Source: Thermotoga sp. KOL6 (GTDB lineage: Bacteria > Thermotogota > Thermotogae > Thermotogales > Thermotogaceae). Taken from it: a DNA stretch of 64,000 bases. The position numbers and the translations under genes were made by a program. The stretch is taken from positions 124,001 through 188,000 of the forward strand of contig NZ_LNDE01000001.1 in NCBI RefSeq assembly GCF_002866025.1, written 5' to 3'. Positions 56,165 through 64,000 of the stretch are shown piece by piece; position 1 is the first letter of the stretch, and the number at the start of each line of letters is the position of its first letter. The notes under the pieces are model-generated. The model was not told the origin of the DNA, made no database searches, and was given only the letters and a program-made list of their open reading frames with translations.

Positions 56165-57285
56165 AACTGGCGATCTATGTACACATCCCCTTTTGTAAGA
56201 GCAAGTGCCTATATTGCGATTTCTATTCGATTGTTTCCGACAGGTTTGAAGACTATCTTTTTGCTCTTCTCAAAGAGGTAGAACTTTATAAAAAAGTTTT
56301 GGAAGAGAGTGAAGTAGAGACCGTTTATTTTGGAGGGGGAACACCCTCTGTTGTTCCTCCTTCTTTTCTGTTGAAAGTTCTAGAATCCTTAGCTAGATTT
56401 TCCAAGAGATTCGCACCTTCAGAGGTCACAGTCGAAGTCAATCCCGAATCTATTGATCAGAAAAAGCTGAAAACTTACAAGAAAATTGGTATAAACAGAA
56501 TCAGCCTGGGAGTTCAATCGTGCGACGACGACGTTCTAAAAAAGATTGGAAGGCTTTACAACGAAAAAACTCTCAGAAAAAAAGCAGATATCGTACTTTC
56601 ATCCTTCGAAAATGTCAATTTCGATTTCATACTCGGTTTACCTGGTGAAACCGATAGAACGTTGGATAAAAACCTAAAGTTTCTGGAAAAATTCACCCCA
56701 CAACACACTTCTCTCTATTTTCTAGAAATTGACGAAGGCACAAGACTTTTCAACCTTCTCAAGAAGAAAATAGTCGTCCTACCTGATGAGGAAGAAGTGG
56801 AAAAAAGGCACGATATCTTCGTTGAATTTTTGAAAAGAAAAGAATTCAAAAGGTATGAAATTTCAAATTTTTCGAAACCAGGCATGGAATCACAACACAA
56901 CCTGTTCTATTGGAGAAATTGGAATTACCTTGGTCTTGGCGCCTCTGCCGGCGGACATATTGGAAAAGAGCGATATACAAATGTCTCCGATATCAAAAAA
57001 TACGCGGAAATGGTAAATAGAAAGATTTTTCCGCGAGAATATTACCATGTAAATTCGGAAAAGGAAGAAGCATTAGAAACAATTTTTATGGGATTGAGAA
57101 CGATAGAAGGGGTGGATTTAAAACGGGTGAAAATTCTACTTCCTTTGATTGAAAGGTTACAAGAGAAATACACTTGTTATGTGAAGGTGAAAAATGATAA
57201 AATTTTTTTGAGTGAAAGGGGAATGGACTACTCGAAAAAGATTTTCTCAGATCTCATCGAGTGGTACCAGGAGGGTGAGAAATGA
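56161..57285 (+). CDS. hemW: HemW-like radical SAM protein
   Basis: A 374-residue radical SAM protein. The cluster motif CxxxCxxC is at residues 12, 16 and 19 in [15 protein letters not shown], followed by [12 protein letters not shown] and [31 protein letters not shown]. This is HemW (the former HemN-like), thought to insert haem, not coproporphyrinogen oxidase, because the extra HemN residues are absent. ATG overlaps the korB stop; the stop overlaps the next start (ATGA). Confidence 0.88.
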   Translation: MKLAIYVHIPFCKSKCLYCDFYSIVSDRFEDYLFALLKEVELYKKVLEESEVETVYFGGGTPSVVPPSFLLKVLESLARFSKRFAPSEVTVEVNPESIDQKKLKTYKKIGINRISLGVQSCDDDVLKKIGRLYNEKTLRKKADIVLSSFENVNFDFILGLPGETDRTLDKNLKFLEKFTPQHTSLYFLEIDEGTRLFNLLKKKIVVLPDEEEVEKRHDIFVEFLKRKEFKRYEISNFSKPGMESQHNLFYWRNWNYLGLGASAGGHIGKERYTNVSDIKKYAEMVNRKIFPREYYHVNSEKEEALETIFMGLRTIEGVDLKRVKILLPLIERLQEKYTCYVKVKNDKIFLSERGMDYSKKIFSDLIEWYQEGEK

Positions 57286-57854
57286 CACATATTATACACA
57301 AAGGACTCGATTTTTTCGTAAAACCAACAAAAGTTTTCCTTAACCTCAATATGAAAGTTGGAAGTGCGAAACTACATCCTGAAGATTTGAAAGTCTTGAT
57401 GAAAAAAGTTCCCGTTTTCATGATGAGTTACTACGACGATAAAGCGTTTATGGAAAGAGAACTTGAAATTTCTTCAGCCGATTTTCCCAACGGAGTGATT
57501 TTCTTTTCGTATTACGAACCTGTACCTCCAGAGTTGAGCTGGGACATCGACAAAAAGCTTATTTTACAGCTTGCTAAATACTTTCATCTTTACGATTTGG
57601 TTTCTTCTATAAATTCACTCATAGATGAAACTGAAAGTTTCTCGATACACATAGGAACATATGAAGAATGGCTCGAAAAAACGATGGTCAAAGTGCCAAA
57701 TGAAAACACAGAAAATTTAAGGAATTTACTCTCAAAATTTTCTCTGTTGTACACAACCAAAATCCTTTGGAAGATGTTCAAGGGGAACTTTGAAGAGTTG
57801 AAAAAAAGGACTCATGAGGTTGCGTACAAGTTCTATGAGATCTCCGGTTTTTGA
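57282..57854 (+). CDS. hypothetical protein downstream of hemW
   Basis: A 190-residue protein without a motif I recognise. It has no signal peptide and is aromatic-rich (FFSYYEPVPPELSWDIDKKLILQLAKYFHLYDLV), suggesting a compact mixed alpha/beta domain. It is translationally coupled to hemW by ATGA, so it probably belongs to the korAB-hemW operon. Function unknown. Confidence 0.6.
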   Translation: MTHIIHKGLDFFVKPTKVFLNLNMKVGSAKLHPEDLKVLMKKVPVFMMSYYDDKAFMERELEISSADFPNGVIFFSYYEPVPPELSWDIDKKLILQLAKYFHLYDLVSSINSLIDETESFSIHIGTYEEWLEKTMVKVPNENTENLRNLLSKFSLLYTTKILWKMFKGNFEELKKRTHEVAYKFYEISGF

Positions 57855-57924
57855 TTCCCTCCTTTTTCGATCCTCAAATTTGGTTAACACTGACATTATA
57901 TTTTTTTACAAGAACATTTTTTAA

Positions 57925-57953
57925 TTGACACCATCTTATAATCAACGTAGAAT
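57925..57953 (+). promoter_or_regulatory. promoter of the alpha-glucan phosphorylase gene
   Basis: TTGACA (57925-57930), 17-base spacer, TAGAAT (57948-57953). Start near 57960, a 31-base leader. A near-consensus element in the 136-base gap. Confidence 0.9.
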
Positions 57954-57990
57954 ACTTGTGAAAGAAACCTCTCTGAGAGGAGGAGAAATT

Positions 57991-60462
57991 GTGTTGAAGA
58001 AATTGCCCGAGAACTTAAAGGAGATTGAAAAATTGGCCTACAATCTTTGGTGGAGTTGGTCTAGGCCAGCTCAGAGACTCTGGAGAAAGGTAAATCCTGA
58101 AGGTTGGGAAGAACATAGAAATCCCATTAAGATCCTGAAAGAAGTGTCCAAAGAGCGCCTTGAAGAGCTTTCAAAAGATGATGATTTCGTTGCTCTCTAC
58201 GAACTCACAATCGAGAGGTTCAAAAATTACATGGAAGAGAAAGATACTTGGTTCAGTGTCAATTACCCCGAATGGGACGAAAAAATAGTCTATATGTGCA
58301 TGGAATATGGGTTGACAAAAGCTCTTCCAATTTACTCAGGAGGATTGGGTATTCTCGCTGGTGATCACCTCAAGTCAGCAAGCGATCTCGGGCTTCCTTT
58401 AATTGCTGTAGGCCTCCTTTACAAACACGGTTATTTTACCCAACAAATTGATAAAGGCGGAAAGCAAATAGAGATTTTCCCAGAATACAACCCTGAAGAT
58501 CTTCCTATGAAGCCTTTGAGAGACGAAGAGGGAAGACAAATAATCGTGGAAATTCCTATTGACAACAGCATTGTGAAAGCAAGGGTGTTTGAAGTGGATG
58601 TTGGAAGAATAAAATTGTATCTGTTAGATCCAGATTTGGAGGAGAACGATGATAAGTATAGAAAAATATGTGACTATCTTTACAATCCAGAACCCGATGT
58701 AAGACTCTCCCAAGAAATTCTCCTAGGTGTTGGTGGTATGAAACTTTTGAAGAAATTGAAAATAAAGCCTGGCGTGATTCATCTGAACGAAGGGCATCCC
58801 GCTTTCTCTTCTTTCGAAAGAATAAAAGATTACATAGAAGAAGGATTCACTTTCACAGAAGCCCTCGAAATCGTTAGACAAACGACCGTGTTCACTACTC
58901 ATACTCCTGTTCCAGCAGGTCACGACAGATTTCCATACGAGTTCGTGGAAAGAAAATTCTCAAAGTTTTTCGAAGGATTCGCAGAAAAAGACCTTTTAAT
59001 GAATCTTGGAAGAGACGAAAGTGGAAATTTCAACATGACCTATCTGGCATTAAGAACCTCCTCGTTTATAAACGGTGTAAGTAAACTCCATGCAGACGTC
59101 TCTAGGAAAATGTTCAAAAACGTATGGCGAGGCGTACCAACCGAGGAAATTCCCATAGAAGGGATTACAAACGGTGTACACATGGGAACTTGGATTAGCC
59201 ATGAAATGAGAAAACTTTACGATAGATACCTTGGAAGAGTGTGGAGAAATCACACCGATCTTGAGGGAATATGGTACGGTATCGACAGGATACCAGATGA
59301 AGAACTTTGGGAAGCACATCTGAAAGCAAAAAGAAGATTTATAGACTACATAAAGGAATCCATTAAAAAGAGAAACGAAAGGCTGGGGATACAAGACCCC
59401 TTACCAGAAATCAACGAGAACGCACTCATTATAGGTTTCGCTAGAAGATTTGCAACTTACAAAAGAGCTGTGCTTCTCCTCACCGATCTAGAAAGGCTCA
59501 AAAACATATTGAGTGATCATGAAAGACCTGTTCACATAATTTTCGCAGGTAAAGCGCATCCAAAAGATGAAGCAGGAAAAGAGTTTCTGAAGCGAATCTA
59601 CGAGGTCTCTCAGATGCCAGAATTTAAAAATAGAATAATCGTTCTTGAGAATTACGATATAGGAATGGCTCGTTTAATGATAGCAGGTGTGGATGTATGG
59701 CTCAATAATCCTAGAAGACCAATGGAGGCAAGTGGAACGAGCGGAATGAAAGCCGCAGCGAATGGTGTGTTGAACGCGAGTGTATACGACGGATGGTGGG
59801 TAGAAGGTTACAACGGTAGAAACGGGTGGGTAATAGGGGATGAAACTGTCCTTCCAGAGACGGAAGCCGACGACCCAAAGGATGCAGAATCTTTGTACGA
59901 ACTTCTCGAAAATGAAATCATTCCCACGTACTATGGGAACAAAGAAAAATGGATCTTCATGATGAAAGAAAGTATAAAAAGTGTAGCACCCAAGTTTAGT
60001 ACTACTCGGATGTTGAAAGAATACACAGAGAAGTTCTACATAAAAGGTCTTGTGAACAAGGAATGGCTCGAAAGAAAAGAAAACGTCAAGAAAGTTGGCA
60101 ATTGGAAAGAGCGAATTCTTAAAAATTGGGACAAAATATCTATAGAAAGAATCGTGCTCGAGGATACTAAAAGTGTTGAGATAACAGTGAGACTGGGAGA
60201 TCTAACACCAGAGGATATTTTCGTAGAACTCTTAATAGGTAGAGGAGATGATATTGAGACATTAGAAATTTGGAAGGCGATTCAGGTCAGACGATACAGA
60301 AAAGAAGGAGACACCTATGTGTACGCTTACACTAACGGAGCACTTGGTCACCTAGGTTCTCCCGGATGGTTTTATGCTGTGAGGGTTGCTCCTTACCATC
60401 CGAAACTTCCCATCAAGTTTCTTCCAGAAATACCCGTCGTATGGAAGAAAATACTCGGTTGA
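57991..60462 (+). CDS. glgP: alpha-glucan phosphorylase
   Basis: An 823-residue phosphorylase that releases glucose 1-phosphate from glycogen or maltodextrin. It is of the short bacterial/archaeal type (GPH family 35): LPENLKEIEKLAYNLWWSW at the N terminus, LPIYSGGLGILAGDHLKSASDLGLPLIAVGLLYKHGYFTQ, and the PLP region ARRFATYKRAVLL and EASGTSGMKAAANGVLNAS with the catalytic-site residues. GTG 57991 is chosen because GGAGGAG lies seven bases upstream; TTG 57994 is also possible. Codons before that lie in the promoter region. Confidence 0.96.
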   Translation: MLKKLPENLKEIEKLAYNLWWSWSRPAQRLWRKVNPEGWEEHRNPIKILKEVSKERLEELSKDDDFVALYELTIERFKNYMEEKDTWFSVNYPEWDEKIVYMCMEYGLTKALPIYSGGLGILAGDHLKSASDLGLPLIAVGLLYKHGYFTQQIDKGGKQIEIFPEYNPEDLPMKPLRDEEGRQIIVEIPIDNSIVKARVFEVDVGRIKLYLLDPDLEENDDKYRKICDYLYNPEPDVRLSQEILLGVGGMKLLKKLKIKPGVIHLNEGHPAFSSFERIKDYIEEGFTFTEALEIVRQTTVFTTHTPVPAGHDRFPYEFVERKFSKFFEGFAEKDLLMNLGRDESGNFNMTYLALRTSSFINGVSKLHADVSRKMFKNVWRGVPTEEIPIEGITNGVHMGTWISHEMRKLYDRYLGRVWRNHTDLEGIWYGIDRIPDEELWEAHLKAKRRFIDYIKESIKKRNERLGIQDPLPEINENALIIGFARRFATYKRAVLLLTDLERLKNILSDHERPVHIIFAGKAHPKDEAGKEFLKRIYEVSQMPEFKNRIIVLENYDIGMARLMIAGVDVWLNNPRRPMEASGTSGMKAAANGVLNASVYDGWWVEGYNGRNGWVIGDETVLPETEADDPKDAESLYELLENEIIPTYYGNKEKWIFMMKESIKSVAPKFSTTRMLKEYTEKFYIKGLVNKEWLERKENVKKVGNWKERILKNWDKISIERIVLEDTKSVEITVRLGDLTPEDIFVELLIGRGDDIETLEIWKAIQVRRYRKEGDTYVYAYTNGALGHLGSPGWFYAVRVAPYHPKLPIKFLPEIPVVWKKILG

Positions 60463-60479
60463 GGGGGCTGCAGCCCCTT
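60462..60479. terminator. bidirectional terminator between glgP and the SDR gene
   Basis: Stem AGGGGGC / GCCCCTT with a TGCA loop over the glgP stop, then TTGTTTCT on the plus strand; the minus strand has CAAGGGG before the stem. Nine bases later the convergent SDR gene ends. Confidence 0.75.
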
Positions 60480-60487
60480 GTTTCTAT

Positions 60488-61201
60488 TCACAAAGGAAAT
60501 TTTGAAATACCACCGTCTACAACGATAGTTTGTCCCGTAAGGTACGAGGCTCTCTCAGAACAAAGAAATGTTACAACACTCGATATCTCTTCCGGCCTTG
60601 CCATTCTTCCCATAGGGATCTGCTTTTCAACTTGTTTTTTCTTTTCCTCGGTTAACAGTTCTTTTACTCTTTCTGTTTCCGTCCATCCTGGTGCCACACA
60701 GTTTACCGTTACATTGTAAGGTGCTACTTCGAAAGAGAGAGTTTTTAAAAATCCTGTTAAGGCCAATCTGGCAGAATTCGATGTATAAAGATTCTCCAGA
60801 GGAGACACTACAGAAAACGAAGTGATAGCGATTATTCGTCCCCATCTTCTTTTTTTCATTCCAGGAAGATAGTTCTTCACCACCTTAATCATGTTCAGGA
60901 ATAAACCTTCCACAGCTTCTTTGAAATCTTCCACCGTGAGATCATCCAACAAGCCTGGTTTGGGGCCACCCATGTTCAAAATCAATATGTCCGCCTCTTT
61001 CACACTCGAAAAAAGCTTCTCAACATCCTTTTTCAAATCGCAAACAACGTAATTGTGACCTGTCATTTTCAATCTTTCTTCATTTCTTGCACAAACTGTC
61101 ACTAAAGCTCCTTCCTCCCGCAACGCATTTGCTACAGCTTTTCCAATACCCTTGCTAGCTGCAAGAACCAATGCTCTTTTACCCTTGATGCCTAGTTCCA
61201 A
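60488..61201 (-). CDS. short-chain dehydrogenase, FabG-like, with altered active site
   Basis: A 237-residue SDR with a Rossmann motif (AASKGIGKAVANAL), an NNAG-equivalent LNMGGPKPG, the Ser of the catalytic ITSFSVVSP, and the PGWTETERVKELL loop. The normal YxxxK is missing: the aligned place reads YTSNSARLALTG. The C-terminal GQTIVVDGG motif is present. It may thus not be a normal reductase. TTG 61201 follows GGGGTGGGG. It overlaps the HD-GYP gene by 23 bases and is its operon partner. Confidence 0.85.
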   Translation of the reverse strand: MELGIKGKRALVLAASKGIGKAVANALREEGALVTVCARNEERLKMTGHNYVVCDLKKDVEKLFSSVKEADILILNMGGPKPGLLDDLTVEDFKEAVEGLFLNMIKVVKNYLPGMKKRRWGRIIAITSFSVVSPLENLYTSNSARLALTGFLKTLSFEVAPYNVTVNCVAPGWTETERVKELLTEEKKKQVEKQIPMGRMARPEEISSVVTFLCSERASYLTGQTIVVDGGISKFPL

Positions 61202-63044
61202 GATCCCCACCCCTTTCCAGAAATTCAACGAATCTTCTGACGATTTCAGGATCAAACTGTTTTCCAGCTTTATCTAAGAGTTCCTGAATGGATTCTTTTA
61301 CGGTTCTTCCTCTTTTGTAAGGTCTGTCACTTCTCATCGCCTGATAGGAGTCAGCTACACACAGTATTCTGGCTTCAAATTCAATTTCTTCTCCCTTCAA
61401 TCCATCCGGATAACCTTTCCCATCCCATCGTTCATGATGATGTCTTATCCAAAGTGCAACATCCTCAAATCCTTCTATTTCCTTGACTAACTCATATCCT
61501 TTCACAGGATGAATCTTTATAACATCGAACTCTCGAGCATCTAACTTCCCTGTTTTGTTCAATATGGCTTGTGGTACGTATATTTTACCTATATCATGAA
61601 GAAGTCCGGCCCAATAGAGTTTTTCAAGTTTTTCTCCGCTCAATCCAAACATCTTACCTATTTCTACCGCGTAGCGTGCAACTTCCTCCGAATGACCGCG
61701 TGTGTAGTAATCGTAGTATTCTAGAGCCTTCACCCATGTTCTGACGATATCTCTGTGAAGTTCCCTTTCTTTTTTTACAAGCTTTTTAAAGGCGTAAATA
61801 GCAGAAATAATTGTAAAAAGTGATTTCACCGTTTTTCTCTCTTCAATGGACAGTTCGCCTTCTATTTTAACTCGTCCATACTTCTCGTTACCATAAGCAA
61901 TGTCAAAGGTTTCTCCATCCGCCTCTCCAACAACAACATTTTCAAGTTCTATCTTCACACCTTTAACTTCTAACAGCTCTTCCATCATAAGAAAAAGTTT
62001 TTGAGCAAAAATATTTGGATCTTTAACGAAAACAAGCTTTGAAAGTTCTCTTATTGAATTTCTGAATCTCTCGCTAAGTTCTTTCAGTTCCAAGTACAGC
62101 TTCTCTATCTCCTCCTGACTCGCAGATATCTCTTCATAGAGTGCTTCTATCTCTTGATTTTGAGCCCTTAATTCCTCGTTCGCCAACTCTAATTGTTCCG
62201 TCCTTTCCGCAACTTTTCTTCGAAGCAAGTAAACAAAAGAAAGAACCACACCCAACGCAATAGTGAAAAACGCTCCACTGTAAAGAACAAATTTGGTCAC
62301 CCAAGATGGAATCACCAGAGCAACGGGTACGTAGTTTCCCAAGATTTCTTGTTTTTCTTTCTCTGATATCTTTGACAGACCAGAGTTAATAAGATCCAAA
62401 ACGGATTTCTTTTCCTTCAAAGTAGCAACGTAAAGATAATTCGTTCCTAGATGAAGGGAGGTGAATCCGGAAGAGATGTTTTCTTTGGCCAAGTAGTAAC
62501 GTGCCACCAAATCGTCTCCTAAAAACACAGAAATTCTTCCTTCTTTGAGCGCTTTCATGATAGAAGAATAATCTTTGAAGAATTCGAATCTCACATTGGG
62601 ATTTTTTTCTTTCAGAATCCCAACCATACCTTCGCCTTTCAAGACACCAACAATATAGGAGGAAAGATCATCAAAATTTTTTATAGGAAGGTCTTTCTTG
62701 AAAAATACACAAGATTTCATCTCGAAAATCGGTTTGGAGAAGGAAAAAATTTTTTCACGTTCCGGTGTTTTAAAGATTTGATCAACGGCGTCAACGCGTC
62801 CATCCACAACCATTTGTTGCGCCGTTTGCCATTCTACGGGGACAAGCTCGATTTTTATTCCTGTTTTCTTCGAAAAGAGTTTCCAAAAGTCGACAGATAT
62901 ACCGACCAATTCTCCTTTTTCGTTGTAAAAGGAAAAAGGAGCATAATCTTTGTCCAAGGATATCCGAAGAGACTGAGAAAAGACAAAGATTGGAAAAATA
63001 AGAAGAAAAGAAAGGATACCTCTGATTTTATCACTCCCCTCCAT
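61179..63044 (-). CDS. periplasmic-sensor HD-GYP phosphodiesterase
   Basis: A 621-residue protein. Residues 20-245 are a solute-binding (SBP type 3) domain (LRISLDKDYAPFSFYNEKGELVGISVDFWKLFSKKTGIKIELVPV), followed by a transmembrane helix near 255-275, a coiled coil to about 345, and a C-terminal HD-GYP domain (about 425-600) with HSEEVARYAVEIGKMF, LLHDIGKIYVPQAIL and HHERWDGKGYPDGL. It should hydrolyse c-di-GMP in response to an amino-acid-like ligand outside. Its ATG 63044 has no Shine-Dalgarno site, while GGAGGGG lies inside the frame nine bases before an ATC codon (see findings). Confidence 0.88.
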   Translation of the reverse strand: MEGSDKIRGILSFLLIFPIFVFSQSLRISLDKDYAPFSFYNEKGELVGISVDFWKLFSKKTGIKIELVPVEWQTAQQMVVDGRVDAVDQIFKTPEREKIFSFSKPIFEMKSCVFFKKDLPIKNFDDLSSYIVGVLKGEGMVGILKEKNPNVRFEFFKDYSSIMKALKEGRISVFLGDDLVARYYLAKENISSGFTSLHLGTNYLYVATLKEKKSVLDLINSGLSKISEKEKQEILGNYVPVALVIPSWVTKFVLYSGAFFTIALGVVLSFVYLLRRKVAERTEQLELANEELRAQNQEIEALYEEISASQEEIEKLYLELKELSERFRNSIRELSKLVFVKDPNIFAQKLFLMMEELLEVKGVKIELENVVVGEADGETFDIAYGNEKYGRVKIEGELSIEERKTVKSLFTIISAIYAFKKLVKKERELHRDIVRTWVKALEYYDYYTRGHSEEVARYAVEIGKMFGLSGEKLEKLYWAGLLHDIGKIYVPQAILNKTGKLDAREFDVIKIHPVKGYELVKEIEGFEDVALWIRHHHERWDGKGYPDGLKGEEIEFEARILCVADSYQAMRSDRPYKRGRTVKESIQELLDKAGKQFDPEIVRRFVEFLERGGDLGTRHQG

Positions 63045-63065
63045 CCAATGCTAAATTTTAACATC

Positions 63066-63656
63066 CTAGTGAGGAGTCTTCAAAATTTTGATCTGTTTCC
63101 CCTTTCTTCTTATGTACCCCTCCTCCTCAAGTTCTCGAAAGACTCTGGACAAAGCAGGCCGGGCACATCCAAATATCTTGGAGAGTTCTTCTATACTGAC
63201 AGGAAGAATCACCTCTTTTTCGTCATTCGCGTGGTGCAGAAGATATTCTATGACTTTTTCTTTCAAAGTCTTCGTGGTGAGAAAGAAAAGTTTTTCTGAA
63301 ATTATTTTGAAGTGTTCGGACACATCTTCGAGAAAGAACAGAAGAAGTTCTTCGTCGGACATGAGAAGTTCTAGAAATTTCTTTTTGGTTACGATAAGAA
63401 TTTTCACATCGTTTTCTGCAACGATGTTCACTGGAAACCTTGGATTTTTAGAAAAAATGAGGCCAGATGCTACTATTTGAACGGGTTTTATTATATCAAT
63501 CTCTAAAACTTTTCCACTTTCCGAAACGTGTTCCGTTTTCAAAGAACCCTCAATCAAAATCATGACATCATTTATCGGGTCTCCTTGATGTACTATCATC
63601 TGGCCTTTTCTGTAGGAAAAAATTTTTCCGTTTCTAAACAGTTTGTCTACGACCAT
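63066..63656 (-). CDS. Crp/Fnr-family regulator next to hcp
   Basis: A 196-residue transcription factor: a cyclic-nucleotide-binding beta-roll (about residues 10-120; GQMIVHQGDPINDVMILIEGSLK), a dimerisation helix and a winged helix-turn-helix (about 150-192; SIEELSKIFGCARPALSRVFRELEEEGYIRRKGKQIKIL). In anaerobes a regulator in this position is HcpR-like and responds to nitrosative stress; this is inference. ATG 63656 has GGGGTG six bases upstream. It lies divergent to hcp and probably autoregulates. Confidence 0.88.
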   Translation of the reverse strand: MVVDKLFRNGKIFSYRKGQMIVHQGDPINDVMILIEGSLKTEHVSESGKVLEIDIIKPVQIVASGLIFSKNPRFPVNIVAENDVKILIVTKKKFLELLMSDEELLLFFLEDVSEHFKIISEKLFFLTTKTLKEKVIEYLLHHANDEKEVILPVSIEELSKIFGCARPALSRVFRELEEEGYIRRKGKQIKILKTPH

Positions 63657-63666
63657 TCTGATCACC

Positions 63667-63684
63667 CCGTAACAATTGTTACGG
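63667..63684. promoter_or_regulatory. 18-bp perfect palindrome, candidate operator of the hcp regulator
   Basis: CCGTAACAATTGTTACGG. Its centre is about 42 bases before the hcp start predicted from TATACT at 63706-63711, the class II activator position, and it sits just upstream of the regulator's own ATG. Divergent TATAAT (63709-63704, minus) with TTGTTA 16 bases ahead overlaps the hcp -10. Confidence 0.72.
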
Positions 63685-63746
63685 ACATGATTATTCTAAC
63701 CTAATTATACTCTAAGTGAAAGACTTAACAAAAGGAGGTACAAAGC

Positions 63747-64000
63747 ATGCAAATGTTCTGTTACCAGTGTTCTCAAGCCGCCAAGGGTGTTGGTTGTACG
63801 GAGTACGGTGTGTGCGGGAAAAGCCCCACACTTGCCAGACTACAAGATAACTTGATATTCGCCATAAAAGGAATTGCCGCTTACTACTACCATGCAAGAG
63901 AACTTGGTTACGATGATACAGAAATAGCAGGATTCCTTGATGAAGCTCTTTACAGCACATTGACCAACGTGAACTTCGATGCCCAAGACTTTGTAGAGTA
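63747..64000 (+). CDS. hcp: hydroxylamine reductase (hybrid-cluster protein), 5' part
   Basis: First 84 residues of Hcp, cut by the window end. The N-terminal [4Fe-4S] motif is visible with Cys 5, 8, 17 and 23 ([21 protein letters not shown]), and the following [20 protein letters not shown] is the family's standard next segment. The enzyme reduces hydroxylamine or NO and protects against nitrosative stress. AAGGAGGT lies before the ATG. Not annotatable further within the window. Confidence 0.9.
   Translation, partial: MQMFCYQCSQAAKGVGCTEYGVCGKSPTLARLQDNLIFAIKGIAAYYYHARELGYDDTEIAGFLDEALYSTLTNVNFDAQDFVE

Overview
The window reads as a chromosomal segment of a member of the Thermotogales, very close to Thermotoga maritima. 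The basis is gene content and order as I know them from that lineage: thymidylate kinase, RNase III, an Mrp-type antiporter, SRP RNA, a 89-residue cupin, ferritin, a PTA/PTB-family acyltransferase, a Liv transporter, isocitrate dehydrogenase, an Opp transporter, pgl-zwf, MgtE, a two-subunit 2-oxoacid:ferredoxin oxidoreductase, an alpha-glucan phosphorylase, an HD-GYP protein, a Crp-family regulator and hcp. Arginine codons are mostly AGA/AGG, genes overlap by ATGA or similar, and Shine-Dalgarno sites are strong. No database search was possible, so the species is not claimed. There is no CRISPR array, prophage, insertion sequence or tRNA that I can see.

Layout. 21-3944 (+): housekeeping genes tmk, an ABC-2 permease, a phosphodiesterase, rnc and a radical SAM protein, running straight into an Mrp-type cation/proton antiporter operon (3929-7708) that lacks the large NuoL-like part of MrpA and has unusual fusions. 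7700-8721 (-): cupin, SRP RNA with its own promoter, and a prepilin-like gene whose start codon lies inside the SRP RNA gene. 8855-15169 (+): an accessory-looking envelope operon of three paralogous exported proteins, a terminator, a two-part Ig-like exported protein, a short secretin and a protein ending like an outer-membrane barrel. 15166-19615: a SARP/BTAD-type regulator diverging from a carbohydrate-type ABC transporter with a hairpin in its leader. 19625-24550 (-): three pseudopilin genes followed by flaG and fliD. 24635-28480: ferritin, a nucleosidase, PTA/PTB, an aminotransferase and two small genes. 28497-33957 (+): Liv branched-chain amino acid transporter plus a CBS-ACT protein. 34034-36633 (+): CcdA-like and thioredoxin-like genes, then icd. 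36655-42024 (-): an Opp oligopeptide transporter in order C-D-F-A-B. 42212-49943: UDP-GlcNAc 2-epimerase, the oxidative pentose phosphate pair zwf-pgl, two PspC/LiaF-like membrane proteins, a frame-disrupted glutamine amidotransferase, an arginase-fold protein and two alpha/beta hydrolases. 49956-57854: MgtE, a metallo-beta-lactamase-fold protein, a GGDEF cyclase, KorAB, a HemW-like protein and an orphan. 57925-64000: glgP, an SDR, an HD-GYP sensor, a Crp/Fnr-type regulator and the start of hcp with a palindromic operator between them.

How they work together. The metabolic genes fit fermentative sugar and peptide use: Opp, Liv and sugar-type importers, aminotransferase, KorAB and PTA/PTB for acyl-CoA based energy conservation, zwf/pgl/icd for NADPH, glgP for glycogen. 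Ion homeostasis is served by Mrp and MgtE. c-di-GMP turnover is suggested by the GGDEF and HD-GYP proteins. The most original block is the secretin operon at 8855-15169, which looks like a self-contained surface export or assembly system. Other points that deserve attention are the SRP RNA/prepilin overlap, the half binding-protein fused to an Mrp subunit, the +1 frame disruption at an A8 run in the amidotransferase gene, and the operator centred about -42 from a predicted hcp start site.
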